A DNA stretch of 25,962 nt from CAYNFH01 sp964396385 (GTDB lineage: Bacteria; Armatimonadota; Chthonomonadetes; Chthonomonadales; CAJBBX01), in NCBI GenBank assembly GCA_964396385.1, contig CAYNFH010000077.1:1-25962 (forward strand), in the 5' to 3' direction. The first letter of the stretch is position 1; each line of letters begins with the position of its first letter. This document shows positions 6,985-14,339 of this stretch, in pieces. The position numbers and the translations under genes were made by a program. The notes below the pieces were generated by a model, which made no database searches, was not told the DNA's origin, and saw only the letters and a program-made list of their open reading frames with translations.

Positions 6985-7326
6985 CTAACCTTCGCCGCCG
7001 TGCACGTACTTCACCACCTCGCAGTCCTGCACCGTGATCATGCCCTCCGCAACCATCTCCTCCAGGATGGGCATGAACCGCTCGATGCGCTCCGCCAGGT
7101 CCACGAGCTCGATTTTCAGCGGCAGGTCTTCTGAGAGCCGCAGGATGGAGGTGGTGTGGATCCGGCTGTTGGCGCCGAACCCCTCGATTCCGCGCGTCAC
7201 GGTGGCGCCGGCCAGCCCCTCCTTTCGGGCTCGATCCACGATGGCGTTGTAGAGCGCCTTGCCGTGCCATTGGTCCGCCTCTCCGATGTAGATTCGCACC
7301 AGCTTGGCCGGACCCTGGATCCTCAT
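6985..7326 (-). CDS. DUF190 family protein (PII-like fold)
   Basis: A 113-aa protein matching the DUF190 pattern: LVRIYIGEADQWHGKALYNAIV at the start, then GLAGATVTRGIEGFGANSRIHTTSILRLSEDLPLKIELVD, and an EEMVAEGMITVQDCEVVKY end. The family has a ferredoxin-like, PII-related fold and is often next to fluoride exporters (CrcB), although none is seen here. The start ATG has GGAGGAGG 7 nt upstream. It follows the YnfA-like gene on the same strand with a 124-bp gap. Length is normal for the family. Cytosolic; its ligand is unknown. Confidence 0.9.
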   Translation of the reverse strand: MRIQGPAKLVRIYIGEADQWHGKALYNAIVDRARKEGLAGATVTRGIEGFGANSRIHTTSILRLSEDLPLKIELVDLAERIERFMPILEEMVAEGMITVQDCEVVKYVHGGEG

Positions 7327-7450
7327 GAGTATGCCTCCTCCTACAGCGTTCTCTGTTTCGTTATCATGAGCCCTGCCGTGCAGGAATCGTTCCCAGCCCT
7401 GATCTATACAATTCTCTCCTTGTTCGGGTCCTTTCCGCTTTGCCCCTATG

Positions 7451-7789
7451 CTATTTCCGGGGCCAGTACATGATAACCGCCACTCCCAGGAGACAGATCA
7501 GAGCGCCGCATCGGTCCGGCGTATCCGGTGCACGCTTATCGAAAACCCAGTCCCACAGCAGCGACATGGTAATGAATACACCGCCGTATGCGGCGTATAC
7601 CCGCCCAAAGTAGGCGGTTGGCTGAAAGTTCGGCAGCAGCCCGTAAACAACCAGCAGCACCGCCCCGGCTGCCCCAATCAGGAGTGACTGCCCTTTGCGC
7701 ACCCACTGCCACACGAGGTAGCCACCGCCTATCTCACAGAATCCAGCCAGGATAAATAACAGCACAGACCTTAGGATCACCACCGGCAT
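7451..7789 (-). CDS. YnfA/UPF0060 family small membrane protein
   Basis: A 112-aa, four-helix membrane protein of the UPF0060 family, related to small multidrug resistance transporters. Typical motifs are AGFCEIGGGYLVWQWVRKG, LPNFQPTAYFGRVYAAYGGVFI and LLWDWVFDKRAPD, with VIMYWPRK at the end. The longest frame starts at 7807, but ATG at 7789 directly follows GGAAGGGGCG and fits the family N-terminus. It is divergent from aconitase across about 208 bp. Substrate is not established for the family; a proton-coupled exporter role is inferred from the superfamily. Confidence 0.9.
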   Translation of the reverse strand: MPVVILRSVLLFILAGFCEIGGGYLVWQWVRKGQSLLIGAAGAVLLVVYGLLPNFQPTAYFGRVYAAYGGVFITMSLLWDWVFDKRAPDTPDRCGALICLLGVAVIMYWPRK

Positions 7790-7997
7790 CGCCCCTTCCG
7801 CTCCCACAAGCGCCCAGCGCCTTCTCCTAATTCGCCAGCGATGCGGATGGACCTCGACACGCGTCGAGCTCTACTCTGCCGCCCTGCGCTTCGCGGCGGC
7901 CGTCCGCGCTTCCTGCCGAAAGGCAGACCAGAGGTTGAACGGACGTCCGAATAGCAGGAAGAATCCGTATACGTAATAGTGTAAGGAGCTGCGGGCG
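7790..7997. promoter_or_regulatory. Divergent ynfA-like/aconitase promoter region with two palindromes
   Basis: Holds CTCGAC-ACGC-GTCGAG (7853-7868, perfect 6-bp arms) and the 10-bp palindrome CGGACGTCCG (7940-7949). The latter lies between a TTGAAC (-35-like, 7935-7940) and AAGAAT about 18 bp on, ahead of aconitase, so it could be an operator. A strong AAGGAG precedes the aconitase ATG. A minus-strand frame here ending RTAAAKRRAAE has no support as a gene. Confidence 0.35.
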
Positions 7998-10028
7998 ATG
8001 GGCGATACCTTGACCATGAAGATCATCCGGGCACACCTGGCGGGTGGCACGCCGGGCGTGGGCGAAGAGATCGCCGTCCGCGTGGACCAGACCCTGCTCC
8101 AGGACGCAACGGGGACCATGGCCTCGCTGGAATTCCAGGAGCTGGGCATCGACCGGGTCGCCGTTCCGCTGGCGGTGCAGTACGTGGACCACAACACCAT
8201 CCAGCTCGACTTCAAGAATCCCGACGACCACCGCTTTCTCCAGGCTTTTGCCGCCCGCTACGGCATATACTACTCGCGGCCGGGCAACGGTATCTGCCAC
8301 TACGTCCACGTCGAGCGGTTCGCAAAACCCGGCGAGGTATTGATCGGAGCGGACAGCCATACGACCACCTCCGGCGCCGTTGGAATGCTGGCCATTGGCG
8401 CGGGCGGTCTGGACGTGGCGGTGTGCATGGCAGGACACCCGTTTGAGTTCGAGAGGCCCCGCGTGGTGGGGGTTGAGCTGCGCGGGAAGCTCTCTCCGTG
8501 GGTGCAGGCGAAGGACATCATCCTCGAATTGCTGAGGCGCCGCGGAGTGAGAAACGGCGTCGGCCGCATCTTCGAGTTTTACGGCGCCGGGCTCGCCACG
8601 CTCAGCGTAGCGCAGCGCGCCACCATCTGCAACATGATTGTGGAGACGGGGGCGACCACCGGAATCTTCCCCTCCGACCAGCGCACCAGAGAGTGGCTCG
8701 AGCAGCAGCGGCGTCCTGCCGACTGGGTGGAGCTGAAGGCGGATGCGGACGCAGCCTACGATGAAGTGGAACAAGTCGAGCTGGACAAGCTGGAGCCGCT
8801 GATAGCCAAACCGCACAGCCCGGGGAACGTCGTTGCCGTGCGCGAAGTGGCCGGGATGCCGGTAGCACAGGTATGCGTAGGCTCCTCTGTCAACTCCGGC
8901 TATGGGGACCTCGCCATCGTGGCCGCCGTGCTTCGCGATAAGAACATCTCAGACCGGCTGGTCATGACGGTAACTCCCGGCTCGCGCCAGATCCTGGACA
9001 CCATTGCCCGCTCCGGCGTCTACCACGATCTGCTGCGGGCCGGCGCGCGGATGCTGGAGCCGGCGTGCGGGCCGTGCGTCGGAATGGGGCAGGCGCCACC
9101 CTCAGGAGCCGTATCCGTGCGGACTTTCAACCGCAACTTCCCAGGTCGCAGCGGCACCCTCAACGACCTCGTCTACCTGTGCAGCCCGGCGACCGCCGCG
9201 GCGACGGCGCTCCACGGCGTGATCACCGACCCTCGCGAACTGGGCCCGGAGGAGCCTGCGTGGCCGGCGCCTGTGTTCAGCCCGGACGTGGACGACCGGG
9301 AGATCATCGCTCCCCCTCCGCCGGAACAGGCGCAAGAGATAAGCATCCCGCTCGGCCCCAACATCCAGCCGCCTCCGGAACAGAGCGCGCTGCCGGAGAA
9401 CCTCATTGGGCGCGTGCTCATCGTGGTGGGAGACGATATTTCCACCGGCGATCTCTCCCCGGACGGCGCGCAGGTGATGGCGTTGAGGTCCAACGTGCGG
9501 GCGATGGCCAACTTCGTCTTCCGGCGGCTGGACGCGGAGTTCGCCGCCCGGGCGCGCGAGTGGCACGGGGGCTTCATCGTGGGCGGGGAGAACTACGGGC
9601 AGGGCTCATCGCGGGAGCACGCGGCGCTCGCCCCGAAAGAGCTCGGCGTCAAGGCGGTCATCGCCAAGAGCTTCGCGCGTATCCACCGGCGCAACCTCAT
9701 CGCCCAGGGAATCCCGCCCCTCACGTTCCTCTCCGATGAGGACTACGACGTGGCTTGCCAGGGAGATACGTGGGAGATGGCGGGCATCCGGGAGGCGCTG
9801 GCGCAGGGCTTGGGTGAGATCCGCGTCCACTGCGTGGAGCGGGAGCGGGACTTTGTCCTCAAAGCGCGGCTGTCGCAGCGGGAGCGAGAAGTGCTGCTGG
9901 ATGGCGGCCTGATCTCCCATCTACGGAAGGGTGGCAGACCGCTGAGCCACGGCCAGGCCGTGAGCGGCGCCATGGACCAGGGCTCGCCCATCACCAGCCC
10001 CGTTCACCTGGAGCCGACAGGTCGATAG
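7998..10028 (+). CDS. acn: Aconitate hydratase, Aquifex-type (short form)
   Basis: A 676-aa protein that interconverts citrate and isocitrate through cis-aconitate in the TCA cycle, in the cytosol. The [4Fe-4S] ligands are visible as Cys293 (VCVGSSVNSG), Cys357 and Cys360 (ACGPCVGMG). GADSHTTTSGAVGMLAIGAGGLDVAV at about 117-142 is the substrate-binding core. The swivel domain (from about 465) has GDDISTGDLSPDG, GGENYGQGSSREHAALAP and AKSFARIHRRNLIAQGI. The length suits the roughly 650-aa Aquifex-type group rather than the 900-aa AcnA type. The start ATG has AAGGAG 9 nt upstream. Homoaconitase is unlikely because the large and swivel domains are fused here. No TCA partner genes are nearby. Confidence 0.93.
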   Translation: MGDTLTMKIIRAHLAGGTPGVGEEIAVRVDQTLLQDATGTMASLEFQELGIDRVAVPLAVQYVDHNTIQLDFKNPDDHRFLQAFAARYGIYYSRPGNGICHYVHVERFAKPGEVLIGADSHTTTSGAVGMLAIGAGGLDVAVCMAGHPFEFERPRVVGVELRGKLSPWVQAKDIILELLRRRGVRNGVGRIFEFYGAGLATLSVAQRATICNMIVETGATTGIFPSDQRTREWLEQQRRPADWVELKADADAAYDEVEQVELDKLEPLIAKPHSPGNVVAVREVAGMPVAQVCVGSSVNSGYGDLAIVAAVLRDKNISDRLVMTVTPGSRQILDTIARSGVYHDLLRAGARMLEPACGPCVGMGQAPPSGAVSVRTFNRNFPGRSGTLNDLVYLCSPATAAATALHGVITDPRELGPEEPAWPAPVFSPDVDDREIIAPPPPEQAQEISIPLGPNIQPPPEQSALPENLIGRVLIVVGDDISTGDLSPDGAQVMALRSNVRAMANFVFRRLDAEFAARAREWHGGFIVGGENYGQGSSREHAALAPKELGVKAVIAKSFARIHRRNLIAQGIPPLTFLSDEDYDVACQGDTWEMAGIREALAQGLGEIRVHCVERERDFVLKARLSQREREVLLDGGLISHLRKGGRPLSHGQAVSGAMDQGSPITSPVHLEPTGR

Positions 10029-10361
10029 ATTTCGGCCGTTGTCTGTTGCTGTCGATGCCGCTCGCAAACGACTGTTGATTCAGCTTTCCGGGAGGCTCTA
10101 GCGCAGACAGCTACATAGAATGGCAGGATAAAAAGGGTACGCGCGGTCACAAGTCCGTCCAGCTATGTCATCCAGCACCGGTGAGGTCCAACGAGCCCAT
10201 CGCGGCTATCCGGCGGCTGGATTATAGCGGGGATGGTGCGGGGCGTGGGCCCCCTCTGCCGGAGCGGCACACAATTCTGACTGAACGGCACAAAAGAGGG
10301 AATCCGGTGGGTCTGCAGAAGCTATTGCTCGAATTGCCAGCCTCAGTGATCTGCCTCGAAT
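10029..10361. other. Intergenic region between aconitase and the first BTAD regulator
   Basis: No gene or strong terminator is seen. GGCACA occurs at 10266 and 10287 (21 bp apart, CGGCACACAA and CGGCACAAAA), which might be an activator site for the regulator downstream, but a matching pair is not found upstream of the paralogous regulator. Possible -10-like sequences (TAGAAT, TTATAG) are present without good -35 partners. From about 10318 the sequence becomes similar to the region before 14290. Confidence 0.4.
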
Positions 10362-10395
10362 AGCGACATCTGGCTCCCCTGCGCAGATGACCGCT
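10362..10395 (+). promoter_or_regulatory. Conserved hairpin leader of regulator A
   Basis: AGCG-A-CATCTG, an 11-nt loop, then CAGATG-AC-CGCT form a 10-bp interrupted stem directly upstream of the ribosome-binding site GGGAGGG. The same hairpin precedes the paralogous regulator at 14290-14322 with changed loop bases but all stem bases kept. As DNA it could be an operator; as RNA a translational control element. Confidence 0.6.
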
Positions 10396-10412
10396 TGTCG
10401 CGGGAGGGCCAT

Positions 10413-13370
10413 ATGGACAGTCTGTGTCGTATCGAACTCCTCGGCGGGCTCCGCGTTCACCAGACCGGCAGGTGCATTACCCGGTTTCGGACGGGTAACA
10501 GCGGCCTGCTTTTGGCCTATCTTGCCTACTTCCACGACCGCTCTCATCCTCGTGAGATCCTCATCGACATGCTCTGGCCCGATTGTGAGCCACGGACAGC
10601 GCGACATCGGCTCAGCGTTATTCTCGCATCTCTGCGCCGCCAGCTTGAGCCTCCCGGCATACCAGCGGGGACCATCATACAGGCCGACCGTTCCGCGCTC
10701 CGTTTGAATGCCGAAGCTGTCAGTATAGACGCGGTCGATTTCCTTGAGACGATGCGAGCAGCCGGACGGAGGGAAGCGCCCGAGCAGCGATTGGCGCTAC
10801 TGGAACAGGCCATGCGGATGTACCGCGCAGGACTACTAACCGGCTATTATGCGGAATGGGTGATAGCGGAGCAGCGCCGCCTGCAGGCGATATCCGAGAA
10901 GGCGCGGGACGTCATCCGCGCGCTGCGAGCGCAGGGCGTCAAGTCCGCCCGTCCCGTACCCGAACAATTTGCCGCGCAGCCTACTTCAGTTCGGTGCCCG
11001 CGCGTGGCGCTGCCCTTAACCCTGACCCGCTTCTTTGGGCGCGGGTCGGAGATAGACCGCATCGCCTCATTACTCGCGCCCTCATTGGACGGAGGACCGG
11101 ATACCGTGGACGGCAGGCCAGGGGTGTCCCCCTCTCGCCTTCTCACTTTGACAGGTCCGGGGGGAAGCGGCAAGACACGTCTGGCTATTGAGGCTGCCCG
11201 CAGGTGCGCGCCCGCCTTTGCAGGGAGAGTGTGGTTCGTTGGGCTTGCAGATATAAGCGATCCCGGGCTCATCGGCGCCGCGATCGTAAGTGCGCTTGGC
11301 ATGGAGCCTGCACCCACGCGCGAACCCCTAGACCAGGTGACGGCCCACCTCAATCGAGCGGAGGGCGGCGCTTCGCTGCTGGTGCTGGATAACGTTGAGC
11401 ACCTTCTGTACTCAGACCGCGCCAATTGCCAGGACGGCGCAAGCGTGGTGCGGACCCTGCTGGAGCGAGCCCCCTCTCTGTCCTGCCTCGTTACCTCCCG
11501 TGAGACGCTGAGCCTGGATGGGGAGCGCGAACTTTGCGTTGAGCCGCTGGCCACACCCAACGGTGACGTGGCAGCTCCAGAAGCGCTTATGGAGTACTCC
11601 GGAGTGGCGCTGTTTGTGGACCGATCGCAGGCTGCTCGTGCCGACTTTCAGGTCACCGCGCACAACGCCAAGACGGTGGCGCGGTTATGTGACCGCCTGG
11701 AGGGTCTTCCGCTGGCCATCGAGCTTTGCGCCGCGCGGGCGCAAGTGTTGACGCCGGCCCAGATGTTGGCGCAGCTAGATGACCGGTTCACTTTTTTGGT
11801 TAGCCGAAAGCGAGACGCTGTGAACCGACACCGCACATTGCGAGCCGCGATAGAGTGGAGCTGCCGGCTCCTTCCTCCTGAGGCGCAGCGCTTCTTCGCA
11901 CGGCTGTCGGTCTTTCGCGGTGGATGGACGGTGGAGGCGGCCGAGGCGGTATGCGAAGAGCCGCGGGCATTGGTATACCTCGAGCGCCTCCGCGAATGTT
12001 CCCTCGTATTGGCACAGGAGACGGAGCATGGCATGCGTTTCCGGATATTGGAATCCGTCCGGGAGTACGCGGCCCATCAACTAACTGACCGGGAGCGTGC
12101 GTACTGTCAGCGCCGGCATGGAGAGCACTTTCTGAAAGCGGCGGAGCGAGCATGGAGTATAGGGCGCTACTATGCTCTCGAGAGCGACGTTGATAATCTG
12201 CGGGCCTCATTTGCGTGGGCTCTCGATGCCGATCCAGAGTTAGCTCTGCGCCTGGCCATCACGCTGTCTCGAATGTGGACGGCGTGGGGTTCGAGCCGAG
12301 ATGCATACCGATGGCTCTGTGATGCGCTCGAGCGAAATCCACAGCCAACCATGGGCCGTGCCCACGCGCTCTACGAGCTGTGGCACCTTATTTCATTTGG
12401 CGGACAAGAAGATATGCACCGGAGAGATCCGCTGCTCGCCGAGTTCACCGCCATCTACAGAACTCTAGCGGACCCGGGGGCTATAGCGAAGGCTGCACAT
12501 GCGCAGGGATTGGCGGCAATGGAGGCGGGTCAGTATTCGGCTGCACGATTTCATCTGGAAGAGGGCCTTGAGACGAATCGGCAACTGAATGACCAGTTGG
12601 GCTGCGCGAACTTGCTGACGGCGCTTGGCGTCCTGGCGATGATGGAGGGTGACTACGACCAGGCGCGGGCGGTCTTGCAGGAGAGCCTCCGATTGTTCGA
12701 TGAAGCCGGCGAGCGGGGCACATGGAATGGCGCCGCTAATACACTGCTTAATCTGGGCCGATTGTATACCATCGTAGACGACTACTCAGAAGCTCGCAAG
12801 ATACTCGATAAGGCGTTGACGCACTACCGCCGGATGAAGCGAACGCCTGGCATCTGCAGCACCATCGCGAGCCTCGGGGAGCTTGCACTGGCGCAGGGAG
12901 AATATCAACGCGCCACAGCCTTGATCGAGGAAAGCCTCAAGATAGCAATGGATACGGAAACCTTCGCAGCCGCGGCCCATCACATGGCCCAATTGGGCCT
13001 CATAGCGCTGACACAGGGTGAGCCTGAGCGAGCGGCCATGCTCTTCAGGGACTGTCTTGCATTCTCCACGGCAAATGCGACAGCCTCTGGAGTTGCTTAC
13101 TCCCTGGACGGTGTCGGAATGGTGGCGGCCAGCCAGGCCCCCATGAGACAGGCCCCGCGCCTGTTCGGCGCTGCGGAAGCCATCCGTCAATCGAACTGCA
13201 TTCCTCTGTGGCCAACCGATCGCCGCCATTACGATTGCTACGTGGCTGCCGCGCGAGCCAGCCTCGGAGAAGAAGAATTCGCGCGGTCTTGGGCGGAGGG
13301 GCGCGCACTGACCTTGGACGAGGCCATCGCCTGCGCGCTGGACGAGGCCTCTGCTCCTCCCATGCAGTAG
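10413..13370 (+). CDS. BTAD/SARP-like transcriptional regulator with NB-ARC ATPase and TPR domains (copy A)
   Basis: A 985-aa protein. Order: OmpR-like winged helix (about 1-100; LCRIELLGGLRV, AYLAY, HPREILIDMLWPD, RLSVILASLRRQL), bacterial transcriptional activator (BTAD) helices (about 105-175), then an NB-ARC/STAND ATPase with Walker A TGPGGSGKTRLA (about 246-257), Walker B LLVLDNVEHL and LEGLPLAIELCAARA. TPR-like helical repeats from about 570 to the end contain ALGVLAMMEGDYDQARAVL, LGELALAQGEYQRATALI and LIALTQGEPERAAMLF. This architecture suggests an ATP-gated DNA-binding activator whose TPRs sense a partner or signal. ATG at 10413 follows GGGAGGG; a TTG at 10395 would add six residues. 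The likely target is the PepSY-like gene downstream (see the repeat at 13476). Confidence 0.92.
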   Translation: MDSLCRIELLGGLRVHQTGRCITRFRTGNSGLLLAYLAYFHDRSHPREILIDMLWPDCEPRTARHRLSVILASLRRQLEPPGIPAGTIIQADRSALRLNAEAVSIDAVDFLETMRAAGRREAPEQRLALLEQAMRMYRAGLLTGYYAEWVIAEQRRLQAISEKARDVIRALRAQGVKSARPVPEQFAAQPTSVRCPRVALPLTLTRFFGRGSEIDRIASLLAPSLDGGPDTVDGRPGVSPSRLLTLTGPGGSGKTRLAIEAARRCAPAFAGRVWFVGLADISDPGLIGAAIVSALGMEPAPTREPLDQVTAHLNRAEGGASLLVLDNVEHLLYSDRANCQDGASVVRTLLERAPSLSCLVTSRETLSLDGERELCVEPLATPNGDVAAPEALMEYSGVALFVDRSQAARADFQVTAHNAKTVARLCDRLEGLPLAIELCAARAQVLTPAQMLAQLDDRFTFLVSRKRDAVNRHRTLRAAIEWSCRLLPPEAQRFFARLSVFRGGWTVEAAEAVCEEPRALVYLERLRECSLVLAQETEHGMRFRILESVREYAAHQLTDRERAYCQRRHGEHFLKAAERAWSIGRYYALESDVDNLRASFAWALDADPELALRLAITLSRMWTAWGSSRDAYRWLCDALERNPQPTMGRAHALYELWHLISFGGQEDMHRRDPLLAEFTAIYRTLADPGAIAKAAHAQGLAAMEAGQYSAARFHLEEGLETNRQLNDQLGCANLLTALGVLAMMEGDYDQARAVLQESLRLFDEAGERGTWNGAANTLLNLGRLYTIVDDYSEARKILDKALTHYRRMKRTPGICSTIASLGELALAQGEYQRATALIEESLKIAMDTETFAAAAHHMAQLGLIALTQGEPERAAMLFRDCLAFSTANATASGVAYSLDGVGMVAASQAPMRQAPRLFGAAEAIRQSNCIPLWPTDRRHYDCYVAAARASLGEEEFARSWAEGRALTLDEAIACALDEASAPPMQ

Positions 13371-13475
13371 AGGCAACTGCGCAATCCTCCGCGCAATACT
13401 CCCCTCCTCGTCCGGTTTTTCCATGCCGGCTCGCACCCGCGAGTCCCCTTCTTCCCGCCTGCTCCGCATGTCCAC

Positions 13476-13506
13476 TGATAGTTTGTTGATAGTGCTGCCG
13501 TAGCAT
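13476..13506 (+). promoter_or_regulatory. Direct-repeat promoter of PepSY-like gene A (TGATAGT x2, 11-bp period)
   Basis: TGATAGT occurs at 13476-13482 and again, identical, at 13487-13493, exactly 11 bp later. TAGCAT (13501-13506), a plausible -10 hexamer, follows 7 bp after the second copy. SARP/BTAD regulators with OmpR-like winged helices are known to bind heptamers repeated every 11 bp just upstream of the -10 box. The upstream regulator is the natural candidate. The same geometry with another heptamer is found at 17369. Confidence 0.6.
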
Positions 13507-13624
13507 GCATGAAGAGCCGCCAATCCGCGCCCATCTCACGAAAGTAAACCGCCGTTGAGGGATCGACAGCGTCGTTATGGGCTCTGGTTTGACGCCGCAA
13601 GGATCCGTGAGAGGAGAGCCCATC

Positions 13625-14251
13625 ATGTTGCCGGCACACCCTACGTCCAGACTCCTACGATCCGGCCTAGCCGTCTGCCTGTCTGCGTGCTGCCTTTTAG
13701 CAGTCGGAGCGCGCATTCGCTACATTCGCCCATCGGCCTTGCCTAGATACGGCCGATATACGGCCGAGCAGATATTAGAGCGTTCGGAGCCGCTCTGCCG
13801 ATCCGTGGCACCTGAAGCGGGCAAGCTGCTGCTCTCGGTGGAGCCGCTCTGCCTCCCTAACCGCCTTCACGTATTCCGGCCGTTCTGGCAGGTCTACTGT
13901 TACGATGAAGCAGGAAGGGACGTTTGCTACTTGTTGTGGAACGCACTCGATGGAGAGATTTGTACCATCGAGCCCCGGAAGCCCATGCCAAAGCGGCCGG
14001 CTCGCCTCCCGCTTGACCGCGATAGCGCATTAAGCTCCGCCATGTCCTGGCTGCGCGTGCTGCCTGCCACCTGCAGTACGGCCGCGTGGGTGCTCAGACG
14101 CGAGCCCATGCGGACAGAGGGAACGTGGTTCACCTTCTGGCGCGACGGTAGCCGCCGTGCAGCCGTCGCGATAGATGCTCGTACCGGTGGACTCGTGAAG
14201 CTTGACTCTTTCCCTCCTCCAGGGAGGGAAACGGGCGCCCGTGTAGAATGA
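13625..14251 (+). CDS. Membrane-anchored PepSY-like protein (copy A)
   Basis: A 208-aa protein with an N-terminal hydrophobic anchor or signal (SGLAVCLSACCLLAVGARIRYI, about 15-35) and an outside part made of two similar halves. Each half has a helix then beta strands: YTAEQILERSEPLCRS ... FWQVYCYDEAGRDVCYLLWN, and LDRDSALSSAMSWLRVL ... WFTFWRDGSRRAAVAIDARTGGLVKLDSF. The final AVAIDARTGGLVKL is PepSY-like. Several Cys may form disulfides. ATG at 13625 follows GAGAGGAGAG; the longer frame from 13577 has no such site. It is a paralogue of 17471-18085 and follows regulator A with a 254-bp gap. Function unknown; PepSY domains often restrain proteases or bind envelope ligands. Confidence 0.75.
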   Translation: MLPAHPTSRLLRSGLAVCLSACCLLAVGARIRYIRPSALPRYGRYTAEQILERSEPLCRSVAPEAGKLLLSVEPLCLPNRLHVFRPFWQVYCYDEAGRDVCYLLWNALDGEICTIEPRKPMPKRPARLPLDRDSALSSAMSWLRVLPATCSTAAWVLRREPMRTEGTWFTFWRDGSRRAAVAIDARTGGLVKLDSFPPPGRETGARVE

Positions 14252-14289
14252 AAAGCTAGAAATGCCAGCCACAGTGATGAACCACCTAT

Positions 14290-14322
14290 AGCGACATCTG
14301 GCCTTCCGCGCAGATGCCCGCT
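14290..14322 (+). promoter_or_regulatory. Conserved hairpin leader of regulator B
   Basis: AGCG-A-CATCTG, a 10-nt loop, CAGATG-CC-CGCT, then GGGAGGG and the ATG of regulator B. Stem bases match the leader of regulator A exactly while loop and flanks differ. Similarity with the A leader begins further upstream (TGCCAGCC-CAGTGAT at about 14262 and 10335). The whole gap from the preceding gene is only 88 bp. Confidence 0.6.
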
Positions 14323-14339
14323 TGGCGCGGGAGGGCCGC

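Noticed and set aside
7871..8215. Minus-strand frame ending RTAAAKRRAAE in the ynfA-aconitase interval
   Set aside because: Most of it is antisense to aconitase. The protein-like end in 7871-7997 has no start of its own and is within what composition can give.
10266..10292. Two CGGCACA copies 21 bp apart upstream of regulator A as a SARP site
   Set aside because: The spacing is not a clean multiple of 11, the copies differ in their flanks, and regulator B has no matching pair.
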